Positions 45,226 to 53,231 of a stretch of 64,000 bases of DNA are shown in pieces; the stretch's first letter is position 1, and the number at the start of each line of letters is the position of its first letter. The DNA is from Halalkalicoccus tibetensis (GTDB lineage: Archaea; Halobacteriota; Halobacteria; Halobacteriales; Halalkalicoccaceae). Below the pieces are notes generated by a model. It worked only from the letters and a program-made list of their open reading frames with translations, was not told the DNA's origin and did no database searches. The position numbers and the translations under genes were made by a program. The stretch covers positions 372,001-436,000 of the forward strand of contig NZ_JBBMXV010000002.1 of assembly GCF_037996645.1 (NCBI RefSeq). Direction: 5' to 3'.

Positions 45226-47142
45226 TCAATCGTTGCCCGCTTCCGTTCGGGCCTGACGTTTCGCCGCTCGCTCGATGAACTCCTCGGGAAGCTCGTCGAT
45301 CTCCCCCGCCTGCACGCCCCAGAGGTGGGCGTAGAGCCCGCCGTTCTCGAGCAGCTCGTCGTGGCCGCCGTGTTCGACGATCCGGCCGTCCTCGAGAACA
45401 ACGATCCGTTCGGCGTCCTTGATCGTCGAGAGCCGGTGGGCGATCGCGAACGTCGTCCGGTCCTCGGTGAGTTCGTCGAGGCTGCGCTGGATCAGCATCT
45501 CGGTCTCGGTGTCGACGTCGCTGGTCGCCTCGTCGAGGACGAGGATCTCGGGGTCCTTCAGCACTGCGCGGGCGATCGAGATCCGCTGGCGCTGGCCCCC
45601 CGAGAGCTTCACGCCCCGCTCGCCGACCATCGTATCGTAGCCCTCCGGCAGGTCCCGGATGAACTCGTGGGCCTCCGCGGCCTTCGCGGCCTCGACGATC
45701 TCCTCGTCGTCGGCGATGAAGGTGCCGTAGGCGATGTTCTCCCGTACGGTGCCGTAGAAGAGGAACGTGTCCTGGCCGACGTAGCCGATCGACTGACGCA
45801 GGCTCCGCAGCGACACGTCACGAACGTCCTGGCCGTCGATCCGGATCTCGCCCTCGTCGACGTCGTACATCCTGAGCAGGAGCTTCAGCACGGTGGACTT
45901 GCCCGCGCCGGTGGGCCCGACCAGCGCGGCCGTCTCGCCGGGTTCGACGGTGAAGCTGACCCCCTCGACGATCGGCTCCTCGTCGTAGCCGAAGGTGACG
46001 TCGTCGTACTCGACGCGACCGCCCTCGACCGCGAGGTCGGGCAGCTCGTCGTCGTCGGCGAGCGCGCCGTGTTCGTCCATCAGCCCGAAGACGCGGGCGC
46101 TCGAGGCCTCGGCGCGCTGGTACATGTTGATCACCTGCCCGAACTGGGCCATCGGCCAGGTGAGCTGCTGGCTGAGCTGGATGAAGACGACGAACGTCCC
46201 CAGCGTGAGCTCGCCGGTCAGCGGGCCCGGCGCGCCGGCGAACACCCAGTAGCCCCCGACGACGAACGTCAGCGCGAAGCCGAACCCGGAGATCGCCTGC
46301 AGCGACGGGAAGAACTTGATCCGCGTCCAGATGGCGTCCCAGTTGGCGTCGAAGTACTCCATCGAGGCGTCGTCGACGCGGTCGTCCTCGTAACGTTCGG
46401 TGTTGCTCGACTTGATCACCTGGATCCCCCCGAGGTTGTTCTCCAGGCGGGAGTTGAGCGCGCCGACGGTCGCGCGCATCGTCTTGTATTTCGGGCGGAT
46501 GATCGAGATGAAGCCGTAGGTGAACAGCGCGATCAGCGGCACCGGAACGAGCGCCACGAGCGCAAGCTGCCAGTTGTAGGTGAACAGCACCAGCGAGACC
46601 CCGATCACCATCACGATCAGCCGCGAGGCGGAGTTCAGCCCGTCGTTGAGGAAGCGCTCGAGCTGGTTGACGTCGTTCGAGAGGATGCTCATGAGCTCGC
46701 CGGTCTGTTTGTCGGAGAAGAAGTCCATCCCCAGGCGCTGCATCTGGTTGTAGGCGTCGACCCGAACGTCGTGGGTGATGTTCTGGGAGGAGGCGTTCCA
46801 GCCCCAGTTCCGCAGCCAGTGAAAGACCGCGCCGAGCGCGAACGAGCCGGCGATGATCGCAACCGTCAGGGCGAACTGGCCCTCCTGGGTCGCCGGCAGC
46901 CACTCCGCCGGGACGGGTCCGAGGCCGAACGCCCGCGAGTCGGTGAAGATCGCGTCGATGGCGACCCCGAGCATGACCGGCGGTACCAGATCGAGCAGGC
47001 GGGCGAGGACGCTCGCGACGATCGCGACGGCGTACTCGAAGGCGTTCTCCGAGCCGTACCGGCGAAAGAGCCGCTGCATCGAGTCGTCGACCCGTTCTCG
47101 CTGCTCCTCGAACGGGTCGTCGTCACCCTCCTGAACAGCCAT
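45226..47142 (-). CDS. ABC exporter, fused permease and ATPase
   Basis: 638 residues. Residues about 35-350 hold six membrane spans of an ABC type 1 exporter fold (DFFSDKQTGELMSILSNDV is the characteristic coupling segment). The ATPase domain follows: Walker A GPTGAGKST, Q-loop YVGQDTFLF, signature LSGGQRQRISIARA, Walker B ILVLDEATS and H-loop AIAHRLST. Homodimeric or heterodimeric lipid/drug exporter; the substrate is unknown. No partner half-transporter is adjacent. Confidence 0.95.
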   Translation of the reverse strand: MAVQEGDDDPFEEQRERVDDSMQRLFRRYGSENAFEYAVAIVASVLARLLDLVPPVMLGVAIDAIFTDSRAFGLGPVPAEWLPATQEGQFALTVAIIAGSFALGAVFHWLRNWGWNASSQNITHDVRVDAYNQMQRLGMDFFSDKQTGELMSILSNDVNQLERFLNDGLNSASRLIVMVIGVSLVLFTYNWQLALVALVPVPLIALFTYGFISIIRPKYKTMRATVGALNSRLENNLGGIQVIKSSNTERYEDDRVDDASMEYFDANWDAIWTRIKFFPSLQAISGFGFALTFVVGGYWVFAGAPGPLTGELTLGTFVVFIQLSQQLTWPMAQFGQVINMYQRAEASSARVFGLMDEHGALADDDELPDLAVEGGRVEYDDVTFGYDEEPIVEGVSFTVEPGETAALVGPTGAGKSTVLKLLLRMYDVDEGEIRIDGQDVRDVSLRSLRQSIGYVGQDTFLFYGTVRENIAYGTFIADDEEIVEAAKAAEAHEFIRDLPEGYDTMVGERGVKLSGGQRQRISIARAVLKDPEILVLDEATSDVDTETEMLIQRSLDELTEDRTTFAIAHRLSTIKDAERIVVLEDGRIVEHGGHDELLENGGLYAHLWGVQAGEIDELPEEFIERAAKRQARTEAGND

Positions 47143-47199
47143 TACGCGAACGAGGCGACGCGCGGCAAAAAGGGTTGTTACGAACCGAAACCCGGCCGA

Positions 47200-47679
47200 T
47201 CACCGGTACTCGATGCCGACCTGGTCGCCCTCCTCGATCCCGTGTTCGGCGGCGTAGCCGTAGTTCACCTCGAGGACCCATTTGGCCTCGCCGCGGTAGC
47301 TCGAATCGTCGTCCTCGACGGGCGCCTCGTGGATCGTCGTGATGGTCCCGTCCTCGCCGACGAAGATCATGTCGATCGGGAAGGCCATGTCGCGCATCAC
47401 GAAGCTCTGGGTGTCCTCGCTCCCGAAGACGAACAGCATGCCCTCGTGTTCGCCGAGGGACTCGTGATCGGAGAGACCGGTGTAGCGCTCGGGCGGGGTG
47501 TCGGCGACCTCCGCCTCGACGGTCGCGAGCGTCTCGCCGCCCTCCTCGGAGATCGTCACCGTCGCGCGGTCCTCCGTGCCGGTGAGGTAGGCGAGCAGTC
47601 CGAGCTGGTAGGCGAAAGCGAGGACGACCGCGGCGATCAGGAGGGCGGCGACCAGCAGCGACAGCCGACGGGAGGCCAT
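47200..47679 (-). CDS. DUF192-family exported protein
   Basis: 159 residues: an N-terminal membrane anchor or signal (LSLLVAALLIAAVVLAFAY) followed by the DUF192 beta domain (TPPERYTGLSDHESL, GMLFVFGSEDTQSFVMRDM, PIDMIFVGEDGTI, KWVLEVNYGYA). The family is common outside the haloarchaeal membrane; function unknown. Confidence 0.88.
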   Translation of the reverse strand: MASRRLSLLVAALLIAAVVLAFAYQLGLLAYLTGTEDRATVTISEEGGETLATVEAEVADTPPERYTGLSDHESLGEHEGMLFVFGSEDTQSFVMRDMAFPIDMIFVGEDGTITTIHEAPVEDDDSSYRGEAKWVLEVNYGYAAEHGIEEGDQVGIEYR

Positions 47680-47762
47680 GTTCGAGGGTGGGCGCCATCG
47701 GGGTAAGGGCTTCCGGTCGAGAAAGAAACCGTTATTCGATCGGGACGAGTTCGTCCGGATAC

Positions 47763-47836
47763 GGGTTCGTGGTCTAGTTGGTTATGACGCGGCCTTTACA
47801 AGGCCGAGATCGGTGGTTCGAATCCGCCCGAACCCA
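47763..47836 (+). tRNA. tRNA-Val (anticodon TAC)
   Basis: 74 nt. Acceptor GGGTTCG pairs with CGAACCC (47829-47835), discriminator A. Anticodon stem CGGCC/GGCCG encloses TTTACAA, anticodon TAC (codon GTA). The T arm is GGTGG-TTCGAAT-CCGCC. No CCA encoded. Weak AT-rich box (GTTATTCG, 47731-47738) about 28 nt upstream. Confidence 0.95.
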
Positions 47837-48055
47837 TGGAGGCACGACGAGCATCCCGCGAGTCGCGCCGGAATTTCGTGAGGGCGATTCGGAGCAGGGA
47901 GCGGAACGAAGTGGAGCGACCGTGGTTCGAATCCGCCCGAACCCACTTTGCTGGCGCGAGCACTTCCGCGAGCGCCAGCGACGTGACGAGAGGGGGGTTC
48001 GGACCCAGAGGACGAGCAGAGCGAAGTCCTCGTGGTTCGAATCCGCCCGAACCCA
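47813..48055 (+). repeat. Tandem array of tRNA-Val 3' ends, 109-110 nt period
   Basis: The last 24 nt of tRNA-Val (47813-47836) recur exactly at 47922-47945 and 48032-48055. The flank after copies one and three is nearly the same (TGGAGGCACGACGAGCA versus TGGAGACACGACGAGCA), while the middle spacer differs and contains hairpins (CTGGCGC/GCGCCAG at 47951-47978; GAGGAC/GTCCTC with loop GAGCAGAGCGAA at 48008-48031). The extra copies lack D and anticodon arms, so they cannot be tRNAs. Confidence 0.9.
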
Positions 48056-48119
48056 TGGAGACACGACGAGCAACCCGCGAGCCGCGGCATCTTTCTACGA
48101 GGAGGGCCTCTCCCCTCGC

Positions 48120-48515
48120 ATGGAGGGGGCAGACGACGAGCTGACGGCCGAGGACAGGCGCTTTCTCTCGCTTGCGGTGCCGGCCTCGGCGTTCGTCGGC
48201 GGGCTCTGCTGTTTCACCCCGGTCGTGACCGTCCTACTGGGCCTGGGGAGCGTGAGCTACGCCGCCTCGCTCACCGACCTGCTCTACTACCAGTACGCCT
48301 GGGTATTCCGGCTGGCCGGGTTAACGTTCCTCCTCTGTGCACTGGGGGTCTATCTCTATCGAAGCGAGGGGATCTGTAGCCTCGACGAGGCGCGACGCAG
48401 CCGTCGGCGGGTCGTCAACCTGGTCGCGATCACGGTCGCGCTCTCCGGGCTGGCCTACGTCCTCTGGCTCTACGTGATCGTCGAGCTGCTCGGGCTCGCG
48501 CTCGGGATCTGGTGA
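48120..48515 (+). CDS. MerT-like membrane protein
   Basis: 131 residues with three to four spans. GGLCCFTPVVTVLLGLGSV has the vicinal Cys pair in the first helix seen in mercuric transporters MerT/MerF, and a lone further Cys follows in SEGICSLDEA. Such proteins carry mercuric or other soft-metal ions across the membrane; many archaeal relatives occur without mer genes, as here. Function therefore uncertain. It starts 64 nt after the last tRNA-Val copy. Confidence 0.7.
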   Translation: MEGADDELTAEDRRFLSLAVPASAFVGGLCCFTPVVTVLLGLGSVSYAASLTDLLYYQYAWVFRLAGLTFLLCALGVYLYRSEGICSLDEARRSRRRVVNLVAITVALSGLAYVLWLYVIVELLGLALGIW

Positions 48516-48516
48516 G

Positions 48517-49428
48517 TCACACGTGCTCGATCACCTCGCTCGCGAAGCGCGCCAGCGCCGCCTCGCGGTCCTCGCCGCGCACGGAGACCAGGACGTGATC
48601 GACGCCCCACTCGCCGATCTCGCGGAAGTACTCGACGAACCAGTCGCTTCGCGCGCGAAAGCCCTGTTCGATGTGTTCGGGGTCGGTGTCGGCGAGCTCG
48701 ACGCCCATCGACATCGCGAACGGTTTGCCGCCGCCCGCCTCCCGCCAGTCGTCGAGGTAGTCCTCGAGGGTGCGCCGCGGGAGGTGGTAGAACAGCCAGC
48801 CGTCGCCGTGCTCGCCGATCCACGGGAGCGACTGGCGGGCGTGGCCGGTCACCAGAAGCGGTAGGGTTTCGGTTGTGGGATCGGGCACGACGCCGACGCT
48901 CCCGTCGAGCCGGCCCCACCGTGAGTCGTGTTCGGGAAACTCCTCGCGCCAGACGGTCCTGAGCAGGTCGACGCTCTCGCGGAACAGTGCCCCGCGGTCG
49001 TCCTCGTCGACCCCGAACGCCGCGTACTCGGGCGGGCGGTCCCCGGAGGCGATCCCGAGCACGAGCCGCCCCTCCGAGAGTCGGTCGACCGAGGCGGCCG
49101 CCTTCGCGACGTGCAACGGGTGACGAAGCGGGAGGACGACGCTCGCGGTGCCGAGCGCGACCTCGTCGGTCCGGGCAGCGACCGCCGAGAGCCACGGCCA
49201 GACGTCGTAGTCCTGGCCCGTATCCCGGAAGTCGGGCCAGTCGGTCGGCACGTCGCGGGCCCAGAGCGCGTCGAACCCGACCGCTTCGGCGTGTTCGGCC
49301 ATCTCAAGCTCCCGGTCGATCGGGGGGGTTCCCCGACCGCGTTCGGAGAGCGGGAAGCCGGTCCCGAAGGTCAGCGCGTCGCTGTCGAACAGCCTCCGAT
49401 AGCCCGCGTTCGCGTGTCCGCCGGTCAT
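48517..49428 (-). CDS. LLM-class flavin-dependent oxidoreductase
   Basis: 303 residues from the ATG at 49428. The luciferase-like barrel shows MAEHAEAVGFDALWARDVP, VALGTASVVLPLRHPLHVA and LSEGRLVLGIASGD, all family blocks. Such enzymes use FMN or F420. Haloarchaea make F420, so either cofactor is possible. It lies 31 nt downstream of the DegT gene on the same strand, so it may be the last gene of the glycan cluster. Confidence 0.9.
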   Translation of the reverse strand: MTGGHANAGYRRLFDSDALTFGTGFPLSERGRGTPPIDRELEMAEHAEAVGFDALWARDVPTDWPDFRDTGQDYDVWPWLSAVAARTDEVALGTASVVLPLRHPLHVAKAAASVDRLSEGRLVLGIASGDRPPEYAAFGVDEDDRGALFRESVDLLRTVWREEFPEHDSRWGRLDGSVGVVPDPTTETLPLLVTGHARQSLPWIGEHGDGWLFYHLPRRTLEDYLDDWREAGGGKPFAMSMGVELADTDPEHIEQGFRARSDWFVEYFREIGEWGVDHVLVSVRGEDREAALARFASEVIEHV

Positions 49429-49459
49429 GGTTCGATCGTTGGCGCCGAGCGACTTCGGT

Positions 49460-50605
49460 CTACGCCTCCTCCTCGAGCAACGGTCCCAGATCGCGGAGGT
49501 CCAATCCCTGATGGACCGGCAGTGTGTGGAGATGCGTCGAGAGGTGGTTCTCCGTGGCGAACTCGCCGTCATCCCTGATCTCGTAGGGAAGGGGAGGCCA
49601 CGGCTTCGCCACCGACGACAGCGGTCCGAGGTCGTCGGGGTCGTCGACGATGACGGGGAAGTACTGCGGGCAGGTCCCCTCCGACAGCGAGTCGAAGACC
49701 GGCTCGACGCCGTTTAGGTCGCGTAGCTCGCGGTCCCAGACCCGATAGTTCGCCCGCCGGGCGGCGATCACGTCGAGCGGGTCGGTGCGCTCGATCACGT
49801 GCATCGAGAGGCGGGACATGGGGACCTTGGTCGACTCGTAGATCTCGTGGGGGTCCTCCTCGATGTCGCTCTTGTGGACGTGACCGTTGGTCCGGTAGGG
49901 CCGGTGGTCGTTCGCCCAACGGAGCATCGAGATCGCCTGTTCGAACCCCGGTCGCCCGCTCATCGACCGGCCGAACGCCCGCGCACAGTAGCGATAGTCG
50001 GCCCTCGTGTAGCTCTCTCGGACCTCGTTGCGCGACAGCGAGTCGGCCGGCAGCGCCTCGTTGCCGAGGAAGAGTGCCGCGCCGTTGGGGATCGGCAGTG
50101 TCTTCCGGAGGCTCGTGATCCCGATGTCGCCGAACGTCCCGAGCAGCCGGTCGTCGAGCGTGCTCAGCACGGAATGGGCGTTGTCGTCGATCGTATACGC
50201 GCCGTACTCCGAACACAGCTCCGTGATCGCGTCGATCGTCTCCCGCGCCTGGGGCTGGCCGAAGTAGTGGACGAACATGGCCGCGAGCGAGTCCGAATCG
50301 AGCCGAGCCTCGAGCGCGTCGAGGTCCGGCCGGAGCCCTCGATCACAGCCGTAGTAGCGCGGTTCGAGGCCGGCCTCGCGGAACGGCTCGATGATCCCGT
50401 AGGGGAGGTATGCCGGCAGGACGACGTTCGTCGCCTCGGGGCGCTCCTCGAGCAGGAGGTCGATCCCATCCCGCACCGCGACCTTCCCGTAGCCGTAAAA
50501 GGAGTGGCGCGCGCCGCCGTGCTCCGAGAGGTACTCGCGGACGCTGGCGCTTCTCACGCGGCCGAACACGGTGCGGGGGCTGAGTCGCGGGGTGGAGCGG
50601 GTCAT
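49460..50605 (-). CDS. DegT/DnrJ/EryC1/StrS-type aminotransferase-like protein
   Basis: 381 residues. N-terminal YGYGKVAVRDGIDLLLEE, VVLPAYLPYGIIEPF, MFVHYFGQPQ and IDDNAHS follow the DegT plan, and the PLP lysine is in SLRKTLPIPNGA. The usual substrate is a nucleotide-linked keto-sugar, making an amino sugar for a surface glycan. The sequence is divergent in the C-terminal half. It is preceded by the FemAB-like gene with an 8-nt gap, consistent with one operon. Confidence 0.85.
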   Translation of the reverse strand: MTRSTPRLSPRTVFGRVRSASVREYLSEHGGARHSFYGYGKVAVRDGIDLLLEERPEATNVVLPAYLPYGIIEPFREAGLEPRYYGCDRGLRPDLDALEARLDSDSLAAMFVHYFGQPQARETIDAITELCSEYGAYTIDDNAHSVLSTLDDRLLGTFGDIGITSLRKTLPIPNGAALFLGNEALPADSLSRNEVRESYTRADYRYCARAFGRSMSGRPGFEQAISMLRWANDHRPYRTNGHVHKSDIEEDPHEIYESTKVPMSRLSMHVIERTDPLDVIAARRANYRVWDRELRDLNGVEPVFDSLSEGTCPQYFPVIVDDPDDLGPLSSVAKPWPPLPYEIRDDGEFATENHLSTHLHTLPVHQGLDLRDLGPLLEEEA

Positions 50606-50613
50606 TCGTGCTC

Positions 50614-51624
50614 TCAGAACGGCAACAGCGTCCTGGCGGTGTTGACCGCGTTGGCGCGCGGCGAGCGCTTGAGCGCGCCGTGGTAGGTCGCCAGGTCGGG
50701 CGCGAACTTCGATTTGTACCGGCAGATCCGGCGCTGGTTCGCGCCGACGAAGTCGTAGCGCTCGATCCCCCTCGACTTGGCGTCGGTCATGACGTGCCAG
50801 TCGAGCAGGTCGTTGACCGGGATCTCGGTGTCGCCCTTCGTCCCGCCCTGCCAGCGATACACCGTGTCCTTGTGCTCGATGGCGACGATCCCGCCGGCCA
50901 TCTTGCCGTCCGAATTCCAGCAGGTGTAGGGCTTGACCTGGCCATCGGGGAACTTCGTATAGAGGCGAGTGATGTACTCGTCGTCGATGAAGTAGTCCAC
51001 CTCCTGGTCCTCGTGGCGTTCGCGGACTCGGTCGATGATCTCCTTCGCCTCCGAGAGCCCGCCGACCTCGATCTCGAACTCGTCGTCGTCGGTGTTGCGG
51101 ATGTTCGAGCGCGCGTCGCTCGAGAGCTCCATCATGAGGTCGTCCTCGCTGGGCGTGAGGTCAGTGATGTAGGTGTAGTACGGCTCGACCTCGTAGCCCT
51201 TCTCCTTGAACGGCCGGAGGTCCTGATACCGGTCGACCGTCCGGATATGGGTCAGGTCGGGATCGATGTTCTCCTCGATCCACTCGTGACAGGTGTAGGC
51301 AAAGCGGCGGTTTCGCCGCTCGAGCTTGCGCTGTTTGAGCTGGTGGGTGTCGAGCAGCGCCGCGCCCAGGTAGTAGACTTCGGTGTGGCTGGGCGGCGTG
51401 ACCACCATCGTGAAAGGGCCCTTCTGCTGTTCGAACACCGGGAGAATCCCGACGGCCTGCTGGCCCTTGTAGGCGACCAGCGGGTGGAGGGTCGTGTCGG
51501 TGTGATCCGCCAGCAGCTCGATCCCCTCGCGTTGATGGAAGGGACCGGCGGCCTCCGATCTGTTCACGTAGCTGTCCCACTGTTCGAGTTCCTCGTCGTC
51601 TGCGCGTCGTACGGTGATACTCAT
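50614..51624 (-). CDS. FemAB-like GNAT-fold acyl/aminoacyltransferase
   Basis: 336 residues with a tandem GNAT layout. The first half contains GPFHQREGIELLADHTDT and LVAYKGQQAVGILPVFE; the second has DARSNIRNTDDDEFEIEVG (the FemAB-type N-R-N motif region), GGIVAIEHKDTVYRWQGGT and a C-terminal FVGANQRRICRYKSKFAP. Family members transfer amino acids or acyl groups to cell-wall or exopolysaccharide precursors. The ATG overlaps the phosphatase-like gene's stop by 4 nt. Confidence 0.85.
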   Translation of the reverse strand: MSITVRRADDEELEQWDSYVNRSEAAGPFHQREGIELLADHTDTTLHPLVAYKGQQAVGILPVFEQQKGPFTMVVTPPSHTEVYYLGAALLDTHQLKQRKLERRNRRFAYTCHEWIEENIDPDLTHIRTVDRYQDLRPFKEKGYEVEPYYTYITDLTPSEDDLMMELSSDARSNIRNTDDDEFEIEVGGLSEAKEIIDRVRERHEDQEVDYFIDDEYITRLYTKFPDGQVKPYTCWNSDGKMAGGIVAIEHKDTVYRWQGGTKGDTEIPVNDLLDWHVMTDAKSRGIERYDFVGANQRRICRYKSKFAPDLATYHGALKRSPRANAVNTARTLLPF

Positions 51625-53231
51625 TCGTTTCCTTCTAGATAGCCGAGCGCCGATAAGCGATCTTCGATCTCCTCGTCGTCGGTCTCCTGTGTACCCTCGT
51701 CGAGCCGGGGGTACTCATATTCTTCGGTTGCTTCAGTGGCGGAAAGAACGCTACCGTCCATCCGGTCGCTGCGCTCGATCCCGAGCAGCGAGCAGATCGT
51801 CGGTGCGACGTCGAACAGGTGGGCGCCCGTGAGATCGGCATCGGTGTCGACGCCCGCGCCGCTGATCGCGACCATCCCGTCGAGCTTGTGGTTGTACGGT
51901 TCGGTCGGCGGGCCGAAGACCTCGCCCTTGAAGTCCGCCGAGAGGAACTGCTCGAACTCGTTGGGGATCATCACGACGTCGACACCGCCGTCGGCGTAGG
52001 GGCCCCAGAAGTACTCCTCGCGGGGGGCGACCTCCTCAAACATCGCCTCGCCGTCGGGGGTCTCGACATCGGCGAGCACGTCGATGATCTCCTGTCGGAC
52101 CGACTCGTACTCGCTTTCGGGGACGATCCCCTCGGGCTCGCGACCCTTGACGTTCATCCGGAGGCCGAGTTCGATCCGCGAGCGCATGTAGGCAGTCGAC
52201 TCGGCGAAGTCGACCTGCTCGTTGCCCGCCCGTCGGGCGTCGGCGGGGACGAACCGTTTGACCATCCCCTCGAGGCCGACCGCCCGAAGCGCCTTGCCCG
52301 CGCGGGCGGGAGTGATCCCGACCTGGGCGGCGGCGCCGATCGCCCGGCCCGCCAGCCCCGGATCGGGCGCTTCGGCCTCGCTGCCCTCGCGCAGCTGGCT
52401 GTTGAGCATCGGGAGCCACGCGGGCATCCCCGAGCCGCCGGTGGTCGTCTCGACGTAGCCCGCCTCGTCGAGGAACTCGTTGACCCGGAGCTCGTACCTG
52501 TCGTAGGGGCCCATCCCGTGGTCGCTCGCGACGACCACGGTATCGGGGTCGCAGCTCTCGAGCAGGTCGCCGATCTCCTCGTCGACGGCGCGGTAGATCG
52601 CCTCGACGTAGTCCTCGCGGCCCGGATGCTCGTGGAAGACGCTGTCGGTCTGTTGGAACTCGATGAACCCGAACTCGGGATCGTGTTCCTCGGCGAGGTG
52701 GCGGAAGGCTGCCCCGCGCATACGTATCAGATCGACGTACTCGCCGGGCTGTTCCCGGTCTGGGTCGGGGTAGACCCGGTACTCGCCGATTGCCTCGCGG
52801 ACCTCCTCGAGGGTGCCCTCGGGGTGACACGTCGGGTTCTCGGGGGCCGTGTATCCGGGGATCACCGCGCCGTCTATCTCCGGCGGCGGCGCCGTGACGG
52901 GGACGTTGACGACGACGCTGGTCATGTCGTGATACGAGAGCAGGTCCCACAGCGCCGCTTCGCGGACGTGGCTCGCGTTGACGACGTCCCAGTCGTAGCC
53001 GTCGTAGTCGAGGAAGCCGAAGACACCGTGTTTGCCGGGGTTCACGCCCGTATACATCGACGGCCACGCGCTCGCGGTCCAGGGCGGGATCTGGGACTCG
53101 AGGGGGCCGCTCGCACCCTCCTCGAGGATCGATTCGAGGTTCGGAAGCGCGCCCTTCTCGAGCATCGGTTCGAGGACCGAGTCACAGGCGGAGTCGATCC
53201 CGATCAGGAGGGTATCGAGGCTGTCGCTCAC
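51621..53231 (-). CDS. Alkaline phosphatase superfamily (nucleotide pyrophosphatase/phosphodiesterase-like) protein
   Basis: 536 residues from a GTG at 53231 that overlaps the upstream stop (GTGA). IGIDSACDSVL provides the first metal Asp, PPWTASAWPSMYTG the nucleophile Thr52, and VVASDHGMGPYD the second metal site (Asp-His). DLTGAHLFDVAPTICSLLG is the typical C-terminal block. The family includes phosphodiesterases and phospho- or sulfo-transferases acting on lipid-linked sugars. No signal peptide, so cytoplasmic. Its place in the cluster suggests transfer or removal of a phosphate group on a glycan precursor. Confidence 0.88.
   Translation of the reverse strand: MSDSLDTLLIGIDSACDSVLEPMLEKGALPNLESILEEGASGPLESQIPPWTASAWPSMYTGVNPGKHGVFGFLDYDGYDWDVVNASHVREAALWDLLSYHDMTSVVVNVPVTAPPPEIDGAVIPGYTAPENPTCHPEGTLEEVREAIGEYRVYPDPDREQPGEYVDLIRMRGAAFRHLAEEHDPEFGFIEFQQTDSVFHEHPGREDYVEAIYRAVDEEIGDLLESCDPDTVVVASDHGMGPYDRYELRVNEFLDEAGYVETTTGGSGMPAWLPMLNSQLREGSEAEAPDPGLAGRAIGAAAQVGITPARAGKALRAVGLEGMVKRFVPADARRAGNEQVDFAESTAYMRSRIELGLRMNVKGREPEGIVPESEYESVRQEIIDVLADVETPDGEAMFEEVAPREEYFWGPYADGGVDVVMIPNEFEQFLSADFKGEVFGPPTEPYNHKLDGMVAISGAGVDTDADLTGAHLFDVAPTICSLLGIERSDRMDGSVLSATEATEEYEYPRLDEGTQETDDEEIEDRLSALGYLEGNE

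Noticed and set aside
47813-48055. Possible CRISPR array from three 24-nt repeats at regular spacing
   Set aside because: The repeat is exactly the tRNA-Val 3' end, spacers are about 85 nt and partly similar to each other, and no cas genes are present.
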